A stretch of DNA of 22,350 nucleotides from DIGJ01 sp036658435 (GCA_036658435.1 JAVXEO010000041.1:1-22350); one strand, 5' to 3'. Positions 1 to 8,384 are shown, counted from the first letter of the stretch. Made by a program: numbers and translations. Notes: generated by a model not told the origin, from the letters alone.

Positions 1-1
1 T

Positions 2-799
2 ATCAAAGGGATTTGCTTTGAAGAAAATGATAAATTAAACATTACGGAATATACACAGGCAGCATTGGTAACTACCTGCCTTGCAATTACCAATGTGCTA
101 ATGGAAAAAGGACTAAGACCGGAGGTAACGGCCGGACTTAGTCTGGGCGAATATGCTGCGATTTATGCAGCCGGCGGTATGGATTTAAAAGATGTCATTA
201 AGATAACCAGGAAACGTGGAATTCTCATGCAGGAAGCGGTACCGGCAGGGCAGGGAGGAATGGCTGCGATATTAGGACTCTCAGGGGAGACCATTGAAAA
301 AGTTATAAAAGAAATAAAAGGCGTTACCATAGCAAATTATAATTGTCCGGGGCAGATTGTCATTACGGGATTAAAAGAAAGAATTGAGATAGCCAATGCA
401 AGGCTTATGGAAGCAGGAGCAAAAAGAGCCGTTTTATTAAATGTAAGTGGACCCTTTCATTCACCCTTACTTGCCGAAGCCGGAAATGAACTAAAAAGAG
501 CCATGGAAGATGTAAAAGTATACGAACTCAAAATACCTTATGTTACGAATGTAACCGGGGAATATGTAATGGATATTGGGGAAACAAAAGCACTTCTTGG
601 AGCACAGGTAGCATCACCGGTCAGGTGGCAGCAAAGCGTTGAGAGAATGATTGCTCATGGAGTGGATACCTTTATAGAAATCGGACCCGGCAAAACACTG
701 AGCGGATTTATAAAGAAAATCAACCGGGAGGTGGAAGTATATTCTGTTGGAACGATGGAAGAACTGGAATCAGGAAAGGTAGGAAAACTTCTATGCTAG
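2..799 (+). CDS. fabD: Malonyl-CoA:ACP transacylase FabD (5' partial)
   Basis: FabD moves the malonyl group from CoA to acyl carrier protein, feeding chain extension in cytoplasmic type II fatty acid synthesis. The reading frame is open from base 2, so the true start lies outside the window; the first available TTG at 65 is internal, because the residues before it fit the family. Visible motifs are the nucleophile elbow GLSLGEY, with the catalytic Ser at 140-142 (the more usual form is GHSLGE), and the catalytic His in SGPFHSPLL at 458-460. The C-terminal motif IEIGPGKTLSGF is also typical of the family. The stop overlaps the fabG start by seven bases, indicating translational coupling. Only about the first 80 residues are missing, judged from the usual length near 310. 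The family call is secure. Confidence 0.96.
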   Translation: MKGICFEENDKLNITEYTQAALVTTCLAITNVLMEKGLRPEVTAGLSLGEYAAIYAAGGMDLKDVIKITRKRGILMQEAVPAGQGGMAAILGLSGETIEKVIKEIKGVTIANYNCPGQIVITGLKERIEIANARLMEAGAKRAVLLNVSGPFHSPLLAEAGNELKRAMEDVKVYELKIPYVTNVTGEYVMDIGETKALLGAQVASPVRWQQSVERMIAHGVDTFIEIGPGKTLSGFIKKINREVEVYSVGTMEELESGKVGKLLC

Positions 800-1533
800 A
801 TGGAAAAGTGGCAGTGATAACGGGGGCATCCAGAGGAATTGGAAGAGAAATAGCCCTTAAAATGGCGAGTCTTGGTGCGACCGTAGTAATTAATTATAAT
901 GGATCCAAAGAAAAAGCAGAAGAGGTACAAAAACAAATAGAAACCAAAGGACAAAAAGCCGTCATTAAAAAATGCAATATTGGAAATTTTGGAGAATGTG
1001 AAATTTTTATAAAAGAGGTAATTAAGGAATTGGGAAGTCTGGATATTTTAGTTAATAATGCCGGAATTACAAAAGATAATCTTCTTATGAAAATGTCAGA
1101 AGAAGATTTTGACCAGGTTTTAAACGTAAATTTAAAGGGAACTTTTAACTGTATCCGCTTTAGTTCCAGACAAATGCTAAAACAAAAAAGTGGAAGAATT
1201 ATCAATATAGCATCGGTAATAGGAATTCTTGGAAACAGCGGACAGGCTAATTATGCGGCATCCAAGGCCGGTGTAATAGGACTTACCAAAACAGCAGCAA
1301 GAGAACTGGCGTCCAGAAAAATTACAGTAAATGCCATTGCTCCCGGTTTTATTCGAACCGAGATGACAGATAATCTTTCGGATAAAATCAAAGAAGACGT
1401 AAAAACACAAATTCCTCTTGGATATTTTGGAAGCACCCAGGACATTGCCAATGCAGTGGCTTTTTTGGCATCAGAGGAAGCGGGATACATTACAGGCCAG
1501 GTTCTTTCGGTGGATGGCGGCATGGCAATCTGA
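793..1533 (+). CDS. fabG: 3-oxoacyl-ACP reductase FabG
   Basis: FabG reduces 3-oxoacyl-ACP to 3-hydroxyacyl-ACP with NADPH, the first reductive step of fatty acid elongation. The 246-residue protein is a classical short-chain dehydrogenase of normal length. It has the cofactor loop TGASRGIG at residues 10-17, NNAG at 88-91, the catalytic Ser at 141 in the NIAS segment, and the YxxxK pair at Tyr154 and Lys158. The C-terminal VDGGMAI is typical of FabG. The ATG at 793 lies inside the end of fabD, giving a seven-base overlap that supports coupled translation. The operon position between fabD and fabF makes FabG more likely than another SDR. Confidence 0.97.
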   Translation: MLDGKVAVITGASRGIGREIALKMASLGATVVINYNGSKEKAEEVQKQIETKGQKAVIKKCNIGNFGECEIFIKEVIKELGSLDILVNNAGITKDNLLMKMSEEDFDQVLNVNLKGTFNCIRFSSRQMLKQKSGRIINIASVIGILGNSGQANYAASKAGVIGLTKTAARELASRKITVNAIAPGFIRTEMTDNLSDKIKEDVKTQIPLGYFGSTQDIANAVAFLASEEAGYITGQVLSVDGGMAI

Positions 1534-1557
1534 TTAAAAGGGCAAGGAGAAAAGAAA

Positions 1558-2799
1558 ATGGAAAAAAGAAGAGTCGTAGTAACCGGATTAGGAGCGATTA
1601 CCCCCATTGGAAATAGTGTGGAAAAATTCTGGAAGGGTATTTTAGAAGAAAAAATTGGAATTGCTCCCATCACCAGATTTGATACTTCTGAATATAAAGT
1701 TAAAATTGCAGCGGAGGTTAAAGATTTTGATGCAAAAGATCATATGGACTTTAAAGCAGCCAGGAGAATGGAGCTTTTTTCACAGTATGCAGTTGCGGCA
1801 GCAAGGGAAGCCTTTCAAGATTCCGGTATTGATTTAGAAAAAGAGGATCCTTTTCGAGCAGGCGTAATTGTGGGTTCGGGAATTGGAAGTCTTGAAGTGA
1901 TAGAGAAAAATTATGAAAAGATTATCCATAAGGGACCTTCCAGAGTAAATCCGCTGATGGTGCCACTTATGATATCCAACATGGCAGCAGGAAATGTATC
2001 CATTCAGTTGGGATTTCGAGGAAAGTGCACCAATGTAGTCACAGCCTGTGCATCCGGAACCAACTCCATCGGCGATGCGTACCGTGCCATTCAATATGGG
2101 GATGCGGAGATCATGGCTGCAGGAGGTGCAGAAAGCTGCATCTGTCCTACCGGAATTGCCGGTTTTACAGGATTAACGGCATTATCAGTAAGTGATGATG
2201 TAACAAGAGCTTCCATTCCCTTTGATAAGGATAGAAGCGGATTTGTAATTGGAGAAGGTGCCGGAATTGTTATTTTAGAAGAGCTTGAACATGCAAAAGA
2301 TAGAAACGCTTCTATCTATGCAGAAGTCGTGGGATACGGTTCTACCGGTGATGCCTACCACATAACATCACCGGCGGAGGATGGAAGCGGAGCGGCAAAA
2401 GCAATGGAATATGCCATGAAGGAAGGAAAAATTACGCCGGATCAGGTAGATTACATCAATGCCCACGGAACCAGTACCCACCATAATGATTTATATGAAA
2501 CACGGGCAATAAAAGCGGCATTGGGTGAGGCGGCAAAAAAGGTGAAAATCAGTTCTACCAAGTCCATGATTGGACATTTACTGGGTGCAGCAGGGGGCGT
2601 GGAGTTTATTACCTGTGTGAAATCCATTGAAAACGGCTATATTCATCCTACCGTTGGAACAAAAGAAACGGATGCAGAGTGTGATTTGGATTATGTACTG
2701 GGAAGTGGAAGGCATGAGCAGATAAGGTATGCACTTAGCAACTCCCTTGGATTTGGAGGACATAATGCAGCCATCCTTATAAAAAAATATGAGAAGTAG
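1558..2799 (+). CDS. fabF: 3-oxoacyl-ACP synthase II FabF
   Basis: FabF condenses malonyl-ACP with a growing acyl-ACP, adding two carbons per cycle. The 413-residue length is normal. The catalytic triad is visible: Cys164 in TACASGTNS, His303 in NAHGTST and His340 in SMIGHLLGAAG. The conserved Lys335 and the gatekeeper Phe400 in GFGGHN are also present. A Shine-Dalgarno AAGGAGA sits about ten bases before the ATG. It follows fabG after 24 bases. In many Firmicutes an acpP gene lies near here, but none fits in this gap. The presence of Cys-His-His with a GFGG loop separates it from FabH, which uses Cys-His-Asn. Confidence 0.97.
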   Translation: MEKRRVVVTGLGAITPIGNSVEKFWKGILEEKIGIAPITRFDTSEYKVKIAAEVKDFDAKDHMDFKAARRMELFSQYAVAAAREAFQDSGIDLEKEDPFRAGVIVGSGIGSLEVIEKNYEKIIHKGPSRVNPLMVPLMISNMAAGNVSIQLGFRGKCTNVVTACASGTNSIGDAYRAIQYGDAEIMAAGGAESCICPTGIAGFTGLTALSVSDDVTRASIPFDKDRSGFVIGEGAGIVILEELEHAKDRNASIYAEVVGYGSTGDAYHITSPAEDGSGAAKAMEYAMKEGKITPDQVDYINAHGTSTHHNDLYETRAIKAALGEAAKKVKISSTKSMIGHLLGAAGGVEFITCVKSIENGYIHPTVGTKETDAECDLDYVLGSGRHEQIRYALSNSLGFGGHNAAILIKKYEK

Positions 2800-2812
2800 A
2801 AAGAGGTAACTT

Positions 2813-3229
2813 ATGGAAATTGAACAATTGGAAAAATTAATCAAAACAGTATCCAACTCTTCCTTAACCGAATTTGAATATGAAGAGGATGGTGTAAAAA
2901 TATCCATGCAGTCAAATGGAATAAAATCCCCAGTGGCTCCGGCAATCTCTCTAAGTAAGACGGAAGAAGAGGAAGAAAAAAAAGAGGAATCGGTGGGAAA
3001 GATTATAAAATCTCCACTGGTGGGAACTTTTTATACAGCACCTGCTGAGGATGCCAAGGCTTTTGCTGCCGTGGGAGATGAAGTGAAAAAAGGACAGACC
3101 ATAGGAATTATAGAAGCCATGAAATTAATGAACGATATTGATTGTGAATTGGACGGAATTCTTGCTGAAATTTATGTGGAAAATGGGGAAGTCGTGGAAT
3201 ATGGACAACCATTGTTCCGGGTTCAATAA
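2813..3229 (+). CDS. accB: Biotin carboxyl carrier protein of acetyl-CoA carboxylase
   Basis: AccB carries the carboxyl group on a lysine-linked biotin between the biotin carboxylase (AccC) and the carboxyltransferase (AccDA) in making malonyl-CoA. The 138-residue protein has a short N-terminal domain at about 1-40, an acidic and lysine-rich flexible linker at about 45-62, and a C-terminal biotinyl domain. The biotinylation motif EAMKLMND places the modified residue at Lys104. The gene starts 13 bases after the fabF stop behind the SD-like AGAAAGAGG. The length is a little short of the usual 150-160, mainly because the linker is compact. Its neighbours are all partners in the same pathway. 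Confidence 0.96.
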   Translation: MEIEQLEKLIKTVSNSSLTEFEYEEDGVKISMQSNGIKSPVAPAISLSKTEEEEEKKEESVGKIIKSPLVGTFYTAPAEDAKAFAAVGDEVKKGQTIGIIEAMKLMNDIDCELDGILAEIYVENGEVVEYGQPLFRVQ

Positions 3230-3253
3230 CGAAATAAGGAGTGGTATAAGAAT

Positions 3254-3682
3254 ATGAATTCGTTAAATATCAAACAGATCGAGGAAATTATACCTCATAG
3301 GCATCCTTTTTTATTGTTGGATTCCATAGAGGATTTTGTACCGGGAGAATATGCAGTGGGTTATAAATGTGTAACTTTTAGGGAAGATTTCTTTAAAGGA
3401 CATTTTCCACAAGAGCCGGTAATGCCGGGGGTACTTATGGTAGAAGCCCTGGCACAGGCGGGAGCAGTTGCAATCTTAAGCTTACCTGAAAACAAAGGAA
3501 AGATAGCTCTGTTTGGAGGGATTAATAAGTGCCGTTTTAAAGGAAAGGTAGTTCCGGGTGATAAGTTAAGACTGGAAACAAAGATTATAAAACGTAAGGG
3601 TCCGGTAGGAATAGGGGAAGCAGTAGCAACGGTAGATGGAAAAGTGGTAGTTTGTGCAGAGTTAACATTTATGATTGGATAA
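3254..3682 (+). CDS. fabZ: 3-hydroxyacyl-ACP dehydratase FabZ
   Basis: FabZ removes water from 3-hydroxyacyl-ACP to give trans-2-enoyl-ACP, the substrate of the enoyl reductase. The 142-residue protein is a single hotdog domain of the usual length. The hallmark HRHPFLLLD is at about residues 15-23. The catalytic His50 is in GHFPQEPVMPG and the catalytic Glu64 is on the following helix (MVEALAQAG). The SD is AAGGAGTGG. It lies between accB and accC, an arrangement shared with streptococcal fatty acid operons. The FabZ rather than FabA assignment rests on the short length and the HPFLLLD motif. Confidence 0.96.
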   Translation: MNSLNIKQIEEIIPHRHPFLLLDSIEDFVPGEYAVGYKCVTFREDFFKGHFPQEPVMPGVLMVEALAQAGAVAILSLPENKGKIALFGGINKCRFKGKVVPGDKLRLETKIIKRKGPVGIGEAVATVDGKVVVCAELTFMIG

Positions 3683-3685
3683 ATC

Positions 3686-3692
3686 GGGAGGT
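3686..3692 (+). promoter_or_regulatory. Ribosome binding site setting the accC start
   Basis: The GGGAGGT here sits four to five bases before the ATG at 3696. It favours that ATG over the in-frame TTG at 3675, which lies inside the end of fabZ and has no SD of its own. The protein from 3696 begins MIKKVLIANRGEIAVR, the normal N-terminus of biotin carboxylases. Confidence 0.85.
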
Positions 3693-3695
3693 ATC

Positions 3696-5030
3696 ATGAT
3701 AAAAAAAGTATTGATAGCAAACCGGGGAGAAATTGCGGTACGTATTATACGTGCCTGCAGAGAACTGGGCATAGAAACAGTAGCGGTTTATTCTCAGGCG
3801 GACAAAGAGGCACTTCATACACAACTTGCTGATGAGGCTATTTGCATTGGGCCGGCACCTTCCGGCGAAAGCTATTTGTGTATGGACCGTATTTTGAGTG
3901 CGACTTTCGTATCCGGAGCCGATGCCATTCATCCGGGATTTGGCTTTTTATCGGAAAACAGTAAATTCGCACAGCGATGTGAACAATGTAACATTACATT
4001 TATTGGACCGGGTTCGGAAGTAATTCGAAAAATGGGTCATAAGTCACAAGCTAGAAATACCATGATAGAAGCAGGAGTTCCTGTAATCCCAGGAAGCAAA
4101 GAAGGAATATACAATGCAGAAACCGGGAAAAAAGAAGCAGAGAAAATTGAGTACCCGGTGATTATAAAGGCGGCACTTGGCGGAGGCGGAAAAGGAATGC
4201 GTGTGGCAAACACGCCGGAAGAATTTGAAACCAGTTTTCGATTGGCACAAAAAGAAGCCAAGATGGCTTTTGACGACGATACCATGTACATAGAACATTT
4301 TGTACACAATCCCCGCCATATTGAGATACAAATTTTAGCAGACCACCAAGGGCATGTGATTCATCTTGGGGAAAGGGACTGCTCGATTCAAAGGAATCAC
4401 CAAAAAATGATAGAAGAAGCGCCTTCCATTGCTCTGTCTGAGGAAATGCGTAAAAAAATGGGAGAGGCAGCGATTAAAGCGGCAAAAGCAGCAAATTATG
4501 TCAATGCAGGCACCGTTGAATTTCTTCTTGAAAAGAACAATAATTTTTACTTTATGGAAATGAATACACGAATTCAGGTAGAACATCCGGTAACGGAATG
4601 GGTAACCGGAATTGATATTGTAAAAGAACAGATTCGGATTGCTTCAGGAATGCCCCTTTCTTATAAACAGGAAGATGTGAAAATTACGGGACATGCTATT
4701 GAATGCAGGATTAATGCGGAAAATCCATCAAAAAATTTTCGTCCTTCTCCGGGACGCATTACGGATCTTTACCTTCCCGGAGGAAAAGGAGTACGTATTG
4801 ACTCTGCAATTTATAGTGGCTATACGGTGCCTCCTTACTACGACTCTATGGTGGCAAAGCTGATTGTATATGCGAAAAACAGAGAGGAAGCCATTGCAAA
4901 AATGAGAAGTGCTCTTGGGGAAGTTGTAATTCAGGGAATTGAGACAAACATTGATTTTCAATATGAAATTATTAACCATCCGGATTATCAATCCGGGAAC
5001 ATTGACATTGCATTCATTGAAAAAATGTAG
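3696..5030 (+). CDS. accC: Acetyl-CoA carboxylase biotin carboxylase subunit
   Basis: AccC uses ATP and bicarbonate to carboxylate the biotin on AccB. The 444-residue protein has the usual length and order. The N-terminal Rossmann-like domain begins with KVLIANRGEIAVR. The ATP-grasp domain has the glycine-rich lid GGGGKGM at 162-168. The active-site segment FMEMNTRIQVEHPVTE contains Glu288, Asn290, Arg292 and Glu296, and is followed by a C-terminal lid domain. The start at 3696 is chosen by SD placement. It is 13 bases downstream of fabZ and 12 bases upstream of the fused carboxyltransferase. Pyruvate carboxylase is excluded because no carboxyltransferase or biotin domain is attached. Confidence 0.96.
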   Translation: MIKKVLIANRGEIAVRIIRACRELGIETVAVYSQADKEALHTQLADEAICIGPAPSGESYLCMDRILSATFVSGADAIHPGFGFLSENSKFAQRCEQCNITFIGPGSEVIRKMGHKSQARNTMIEAGVPVIPGSKEGIYNAETGKKEAEKIEYPVIIKAALGGGGKGMRVANTPEEFETSFRLAQKEAKMAFDDDTMYIEHFVHNPRHIEIQILADHQGHVIHLGERDCSIQRNHQKMIEEAPSIALSEEMRKKMGEAAIKAAKAANYVNAGTVEFLLEKNNNFYFMEMNTRIQVEHPVTEWVTGIDIVKEQIRIASGMPLSYKQEDVKITGHAIECRINAENPSKNFRPSPGRITDLYLPGGKGVRIDSAIYSGYTVPPYYDSMVAKLIVYAKNREEAIAKMRSALGEVVIQGIETNIDFQYEIINHPDYQSGNIDIAFIEKM

Positions 5031-5042
5031 GAGTGAGAAAAA

Positions 5043-6764
5043 GTGAATTTAAAACAGGTGTTTAAAAAAACAAAATATATTCCTATAAAAACGTTTCAGG
5101 AGTACCGCAGTGCAGAAATTGTTAAACCGGAAGCACCCGAGGGACTTTTGAAAAAATGTAATTCCTGCAAAGCTGCTATTTTTAGCGAAGATGTTAAAAA
5201 TGAATACGATACCTGCCCTAAATGCCATAGCTATTTTCGTATGCATGCTTTTCGAAGAATAGAAATAACAGTGGATGAAGGAACCTTTGAAGAATGGGAT
5301 AAAGGACTTGATTCCGGAAATCCGCTGCACTATAAAGGATATGAGGAAAAAATAAAAAAACTCAAGGAAAAAACAAAACTGGATGAGGCGGTCATTACCG
5401 GTGTGGGCAAAATCCATGGAATAAAAACCGTGATTGGAGTTATGGATGGACGCTTTATGATGGCGAGCATGGGCGAGGTGGTAGGTGAAAAGATTACAAG
5501 AGCCATTGAACGTGCCACAAAAGAAAAACTTGGAGTGATTTTATTTACCTGTTCTGGTGGAGCAAGAATGCAGGAGGGAATCACCTCGTTAATGCAGATG
5601 GCTAAGACTTCTGCGGCATTGAAACGCCATAACGATGCAGGACAACTCTACATTTCTGTTTTAACGGATCCTACCACAGGTGGGGTAACGGCAAGTTTTG
5701 CAATGCTGGGAGATATTATTCTGGCAGAACCAAAGGCTTTGATTGGATTTGCAGGACCTCGTGTAATTGAACAGACCATTGGACAGAAACTTCCAAAAGG
5801 ATTCCAAAGAGCAGAATTTTTGCTGGAACATGGTTTTATTGATGGAATCGTAGAGCGAAAGGAACTGAAAGAAACGCTATTTCAAATTTTGGATCTCCAC
5901 CAACAGAAAAATGAATTTGAAGAAATTCCGGAAAATATAAAAAAACAAGAAAAGCAGGAGAAACAGGAGCAAAAAGATTCTATAAAAGGGGACTGGGAGC
6001 GGGTGCAAATATCCCGAAGGAAAGATCGACCGGTAGGCAGTGATTATATAAAAGAATTATTTACAGATTTTATAGAATTTCATGGAGACCGTTGTTTTAA
6101 AGATGACCATGCAATGATTGGTGGAGTAGGTAAATTTCATGGCATTCCGGTGACCATTATTGCACAGGAAAAGGGTAATACTACCAAAGAAAATATAGAA
6201 CGTAATTTTGGTATGCCCTCACCGGAGGGGTATCGTAAATCCCTGCGTCTTATGAAACAGGCTGAAAAATTTCACCGTCCTATTATTTGTTTTGTAGATA
6301 CACCGGGAGCTTTTTGTGGATTAGAGGCAGAGGAACGTGGACAGGGAGAAGCCATTGCAAGAAATATTTATGAAATGTCCGGGTTAAAAGTGCCGGTGGT
6401 TTCTATTGTAATTGGGGAAGGGGGAAGTGGTGGAGCCCTTGCAATTGCAGTTGCAGATGAAGTGTGGATGCTGGAAAATTCCATTTACTCCATTCTTTCA
6501 CCGGAAGGATATGCAACCATTTTGTGGAAGGATAGTAAACGAGGAAAAGAAGCAGCCGATGTTATGAAACTTACGGCAAAGCATTTAAAAAAAGGAAATA
6601 TTATTGAAGAAATAATAGAAGAACCGGAACATTTAACCATAGAAAATATTTCCTTGGTATGCGAAAAGATAGAAGAACACTTACACTTGTTTTTCCGGTC
6701 CCATCTTGAATTAACGGAAGAGGAACTGTTAGAAAAACGATACCAAAGGTTTCGAGATATGTAA
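5043..6764 (+). CDS. accDA: Acetyl-CoA carboxylase carboxyltransferase, fused AccD (beta) and AccA (alpha)
   Basis: This 573-residue protein transfers the carboxyl group from biotin-AccB to acetyl-CoA, making malonyl-CoA. Residues 1 to about 285 are AccD: a four-cysteine zinc ribbon (Cys39, Cys42, Cys58, Cys61) followed by the crotonase-like domain with CSGGARMQEG at 170-179. Residues about 286-316 are a charged linker with a KQEKQEKQEQK core. Residues about 317-573 are AccA, with HGDRCF, GNTTKENIERNFG, DTPGAFCG and GEGGSGGALA at 458-466. AccA lacks the long N-terminal helical segment of the E. coli protein and resembles the short streptococcal form. The GTG start follows a GGAGTG SD. No in-frame stop or internal SD separates the halves, so a single polypeptide is expected unless the join is a sequencing error. 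Confidence 0.93.
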   Translation: MNLKQVFKKTKYIPIKTFQEYRSAEIVKPEAPEGLLKKCNSCKAAIFSEDVKNEYDTCPKCHSYFRMHAFRRIEITVDEGTFEEWDKGLDSGNPLHYKGYEEKIKKLKEKTKLDEAVITGVGKIHGIKTVIGVMDGRFMMASMGEVVGEKITRAIERATKEKLGVILFTCSGGARMQEGITSLMQMAKTSAALKRHNDAGQLYISVLTDPTTGGVTASFAMLGDIILAEPKALIGFAGPRVIEQTIGQKLPKGFQRAEFLLEHGFIDGIVERKELKETLFQILDLHQQKNEFEEIPENIKKQEKQEKQEQKDSIKGDWERVQISRRKDRPVGSDYIKELFTDFIEFHGDRCFKDDHAMIGGVGKFHGIPVTIIAQEKGNTTKENIERNFGMPSPEGYRKSLRLMKQAEKFHRPIICFVDTPGAFCGLEAEERGQGEAIARNIYEMSGLKVPVVSIVIGEGGSGGALAIAVADEVWMLENSIYSILSPEGYATILWKDSKRGKEAADVMKLTAKHLKKGNIIEEIIEEPEHLTIENISLVCEKIEEHLHLFFRSHLELTEEELLEKRYQRFRDM

Positions 6765-6790
6765 AAATAGGGGAAGGCATGGTTACTTAA

Positions 6791-7858
6791 ATGGAGAAAA
6801 AACCTCTTGTAATAGGAGAAAAAATAGCAAAACTTCCATTGATACAAGGTGGAATGGGAGTGGGCATCAGCTTATCCGGTTTGGCGGGAGCGGTTGCAAA
6901 AGAAGGTGGAATTGGCATTTTGTCTTCTGCACAAATAGGATACCGAGAACCGGATTTTGATAAAAATCCCATGAAGGCAAACATAAGAGCTATAAAAAGC
7001 GAATATGATAAGGCGAGAAAAATTGCGCCTCATGGAATCATCGGCTACAATATTATGGTAGCCCTAAAGCATTATGAGGAATATGTAAAGGCAGCGGTGG
7101 AAGCGGGAGCCGATTTGATTATTTCGGGGGCGGGTATTCCGGCGGAACTTCCTGAATATACAAAAAATTCCAATACAAAAATTGCCCCCATAGTCTCCAC
7201 GGATAAAGCGGCAAGGGTAATCTTAAAATATTGGGATAAAAAATATAATAAAACGGCGGATTTGATTGTTATAGAAGGACCGAAGGCAGGGGGGCATCTT
7301 GGGTTTCGAAAAGAACAATTGGATTCGTTTACAGAAGAAGCCTATGACAGAGAAATTCTTGCTATTTTAAAAACGGTAAAAGAATATGCCGGTCAATACA
7401 ATAAGAGGATTCCGGTAGTGGTGGCAGGAGGAATCGAAAATGCAGAGCAGGTGAAGCATGTCTTTTCCCTTGGAGGAGATGGAGTACAGGTAGCGACCAG
7501 ATTTATTACCACGGAAGAATGTGATGCAGATAGAAAATACAAAGAATGCCTGCTTCATGCAAAGGAAGAGGACATTGTGATTGTAAATAGTCCGGTAGGA
7601 ATGCCGGGACGGGCTATAAAAAATCAATTGATAGAAAAGGTGGAAAAAGAGGGAAAGGTGCCACATTCCCCTTGTCATGGCTGTCTGGAAAAATGTAAAC
7701 CGGAGGAAATTCCATACTGTATTACAGACGCCTTGATTGCTGCTGCAAAAGGAGATGTCCAAAATGGACTGCTGTTTAGCGGACAGTATGGGTATAAGGC
7801 AGAAAAAATAGAAACGGTAAAAGAAGTGATGACTGCTTTATTCGAGGGGTTAAATTAA
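6791..7858 (+). CDS. fabK: FabK-like FMN enoyl-ACP reductase / nitronate monooxygenase family protein
   Basis: This TIM-barrel flavoprotein belongs to the family that includes FabK, which reduces trans-2-enoyl-ACP with NAD(P)H, and nitronate monooxygenases. Its place at the end of a complete elongation operon argues for the FabK role. Visible motifs are IQGGMGVGIS at about 18-27, GPKAGGHLG at 163-171 with the probable active-site His169, and the FMN phosphate segment VVAGGIENAEQV near 210-221 followed by GGDGVQVATRF. At 355 residues it is longer than the 324-residue pneumococcal FabK. It carries an extra C-terminal cluster Cys295, Cys298, Cys302 and Cys310. The SD-like AGGGGAAGG is about 13 bases from the ATG, rather far. 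The exact substrate is inferred from context. Confidence 0.85.
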   Translation: MEKKPLVIGEKIAKLPLIQGGMGVGISLSGLAGAVAKEGGIGILSSAQIGYREPDFDKNPMKANIRAIKSEYDKARKIAPHGIIGYNIMVALKHYEEYVKAAVEAGADLIISGAGIPAELPEYTKNSNTKIAPIVSTDKAARVILKYWDKKYNKTADLIVIEGPKAGGHLGFRKEQLDSFTEEAYDREILAILKTVKEYAGQYNKRIPVVVAGGIENAEQVKHVFSLGGDGVQVATRFITTEECDADRKYKECLLHAKEEDIVIVNSPVGMPGRAIKNQLIEKVEKEGKVPHSPCHGCLEKCKPEEIPYCITDALIAAAKGDVQNGLLFSGQYGYKAEKIETVKEVMTALFEGLN

Positions 7859-8323
7859 ATTGTTTATAATTTTATGGTGAAGGTAAAGCTTAAGAAGATA
7901 AGTCAAAACCAATTGAGCAAGAAATCGTCCCAATATAAGAAATAAGGGAATATACTGAAAAAAGAAACGTTCATAGGGAACTATGAAATTACCAATCTGC
8001 AGCATAAAAAGCACCAGTGACTCAAATAAAAAACTGATATTCATGGTAAGATATTTCTTCCCGGTAAATTTATATTTTTTAGAAAATAAGGGAAGAACAA
8101 CGGAATCTTCGAATTTGGGTGTCTTTTGCAGATAGTTCACAAAAAAGGGAAGCACAAAAATCAGAAAAATGGCATAGGAGGCTTCCACCGTTCGAAAAAG
8201 AAAAGATTCATATAAATAAAGGATAAAAAGAAAGAATAAAGTACTATAATGTATAAGATTAAGTGATAAGAGTTTGCTTACCTGGTAAACTCTTTTTGTC
8301 ATTTCGTTTTTTTTCATGAACAT
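7850..8323 (-). CDS. Hypothetical membrane protein with four predicted helices
   Basis: I do not recognise this 157-residue family. The sequence is very hydrophobic, with four likely membrane spans at about 24-43, 47-65, 93-114 and 121-148. A positively charged N-terminus (MFMKKNEMTKR) and a lysine-rich loop at 82-90 suggest that both ends may face the cytoplasm. It is probably a real gene: GGAAAGGAT lies a few bases before the ATG at 8323 and a good sigma-A-like promoter lies further upstream. A second ATG at 8317 could also serve. Its stop overlaps the fabK stop by nine bases in tail-to-tail orientation. No catalytic motif is apparent, so no function is proposed. Confidence 0.75.
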   Translation of the reverse strand: MFMKKNEMTKRVYQVSKLLSLNLIHYSTLFFLFILYLYESFLFRTVEASYAIFLIFVLPFFVNYLQKTPKFEDSVVLPLFSKKYKFTGKKYLTMNISFLFESLVLFMLQIGNFIVPYERFFFQYIPLFLILGRFLAQLVLTYLLKLYLHHKIINNLI

Positions 8324-8355
8324 AAGATCCTTTCCAAATTAGGGTCGGTAGTACA

Positions 8356-8384
8356 AGTATAAGATATAAATAAGATTTTGTCGA
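8356..8384 (-). promoter_or_regulatory. Sigma-A-type promoter for the hypothetical membrane protein
   Basis: Read on the - strand, TCGACA (8384-8379) and TATACT (8361-8356) are separated by exactly 17 bases, each with one mismatch to the vegetative consensus. Transcription would begin near 8350, leaving a leader of about 27 bases that contains the GGAAAGGAT ribosome binding site. Confidence 0.65.

Noticed and set aside
65..67. TTG as the fabD start codon
   Set aside because: The frame is open upstream to the window edge and the upstream residues fit FabD, so the gene is simply cut by the window.
1251..1673. A 140-codon - strand frame across fabG and fabF
   Set aside because: It overlaps two recognisable genes with intact motifs and has no domain resemblance of its own.
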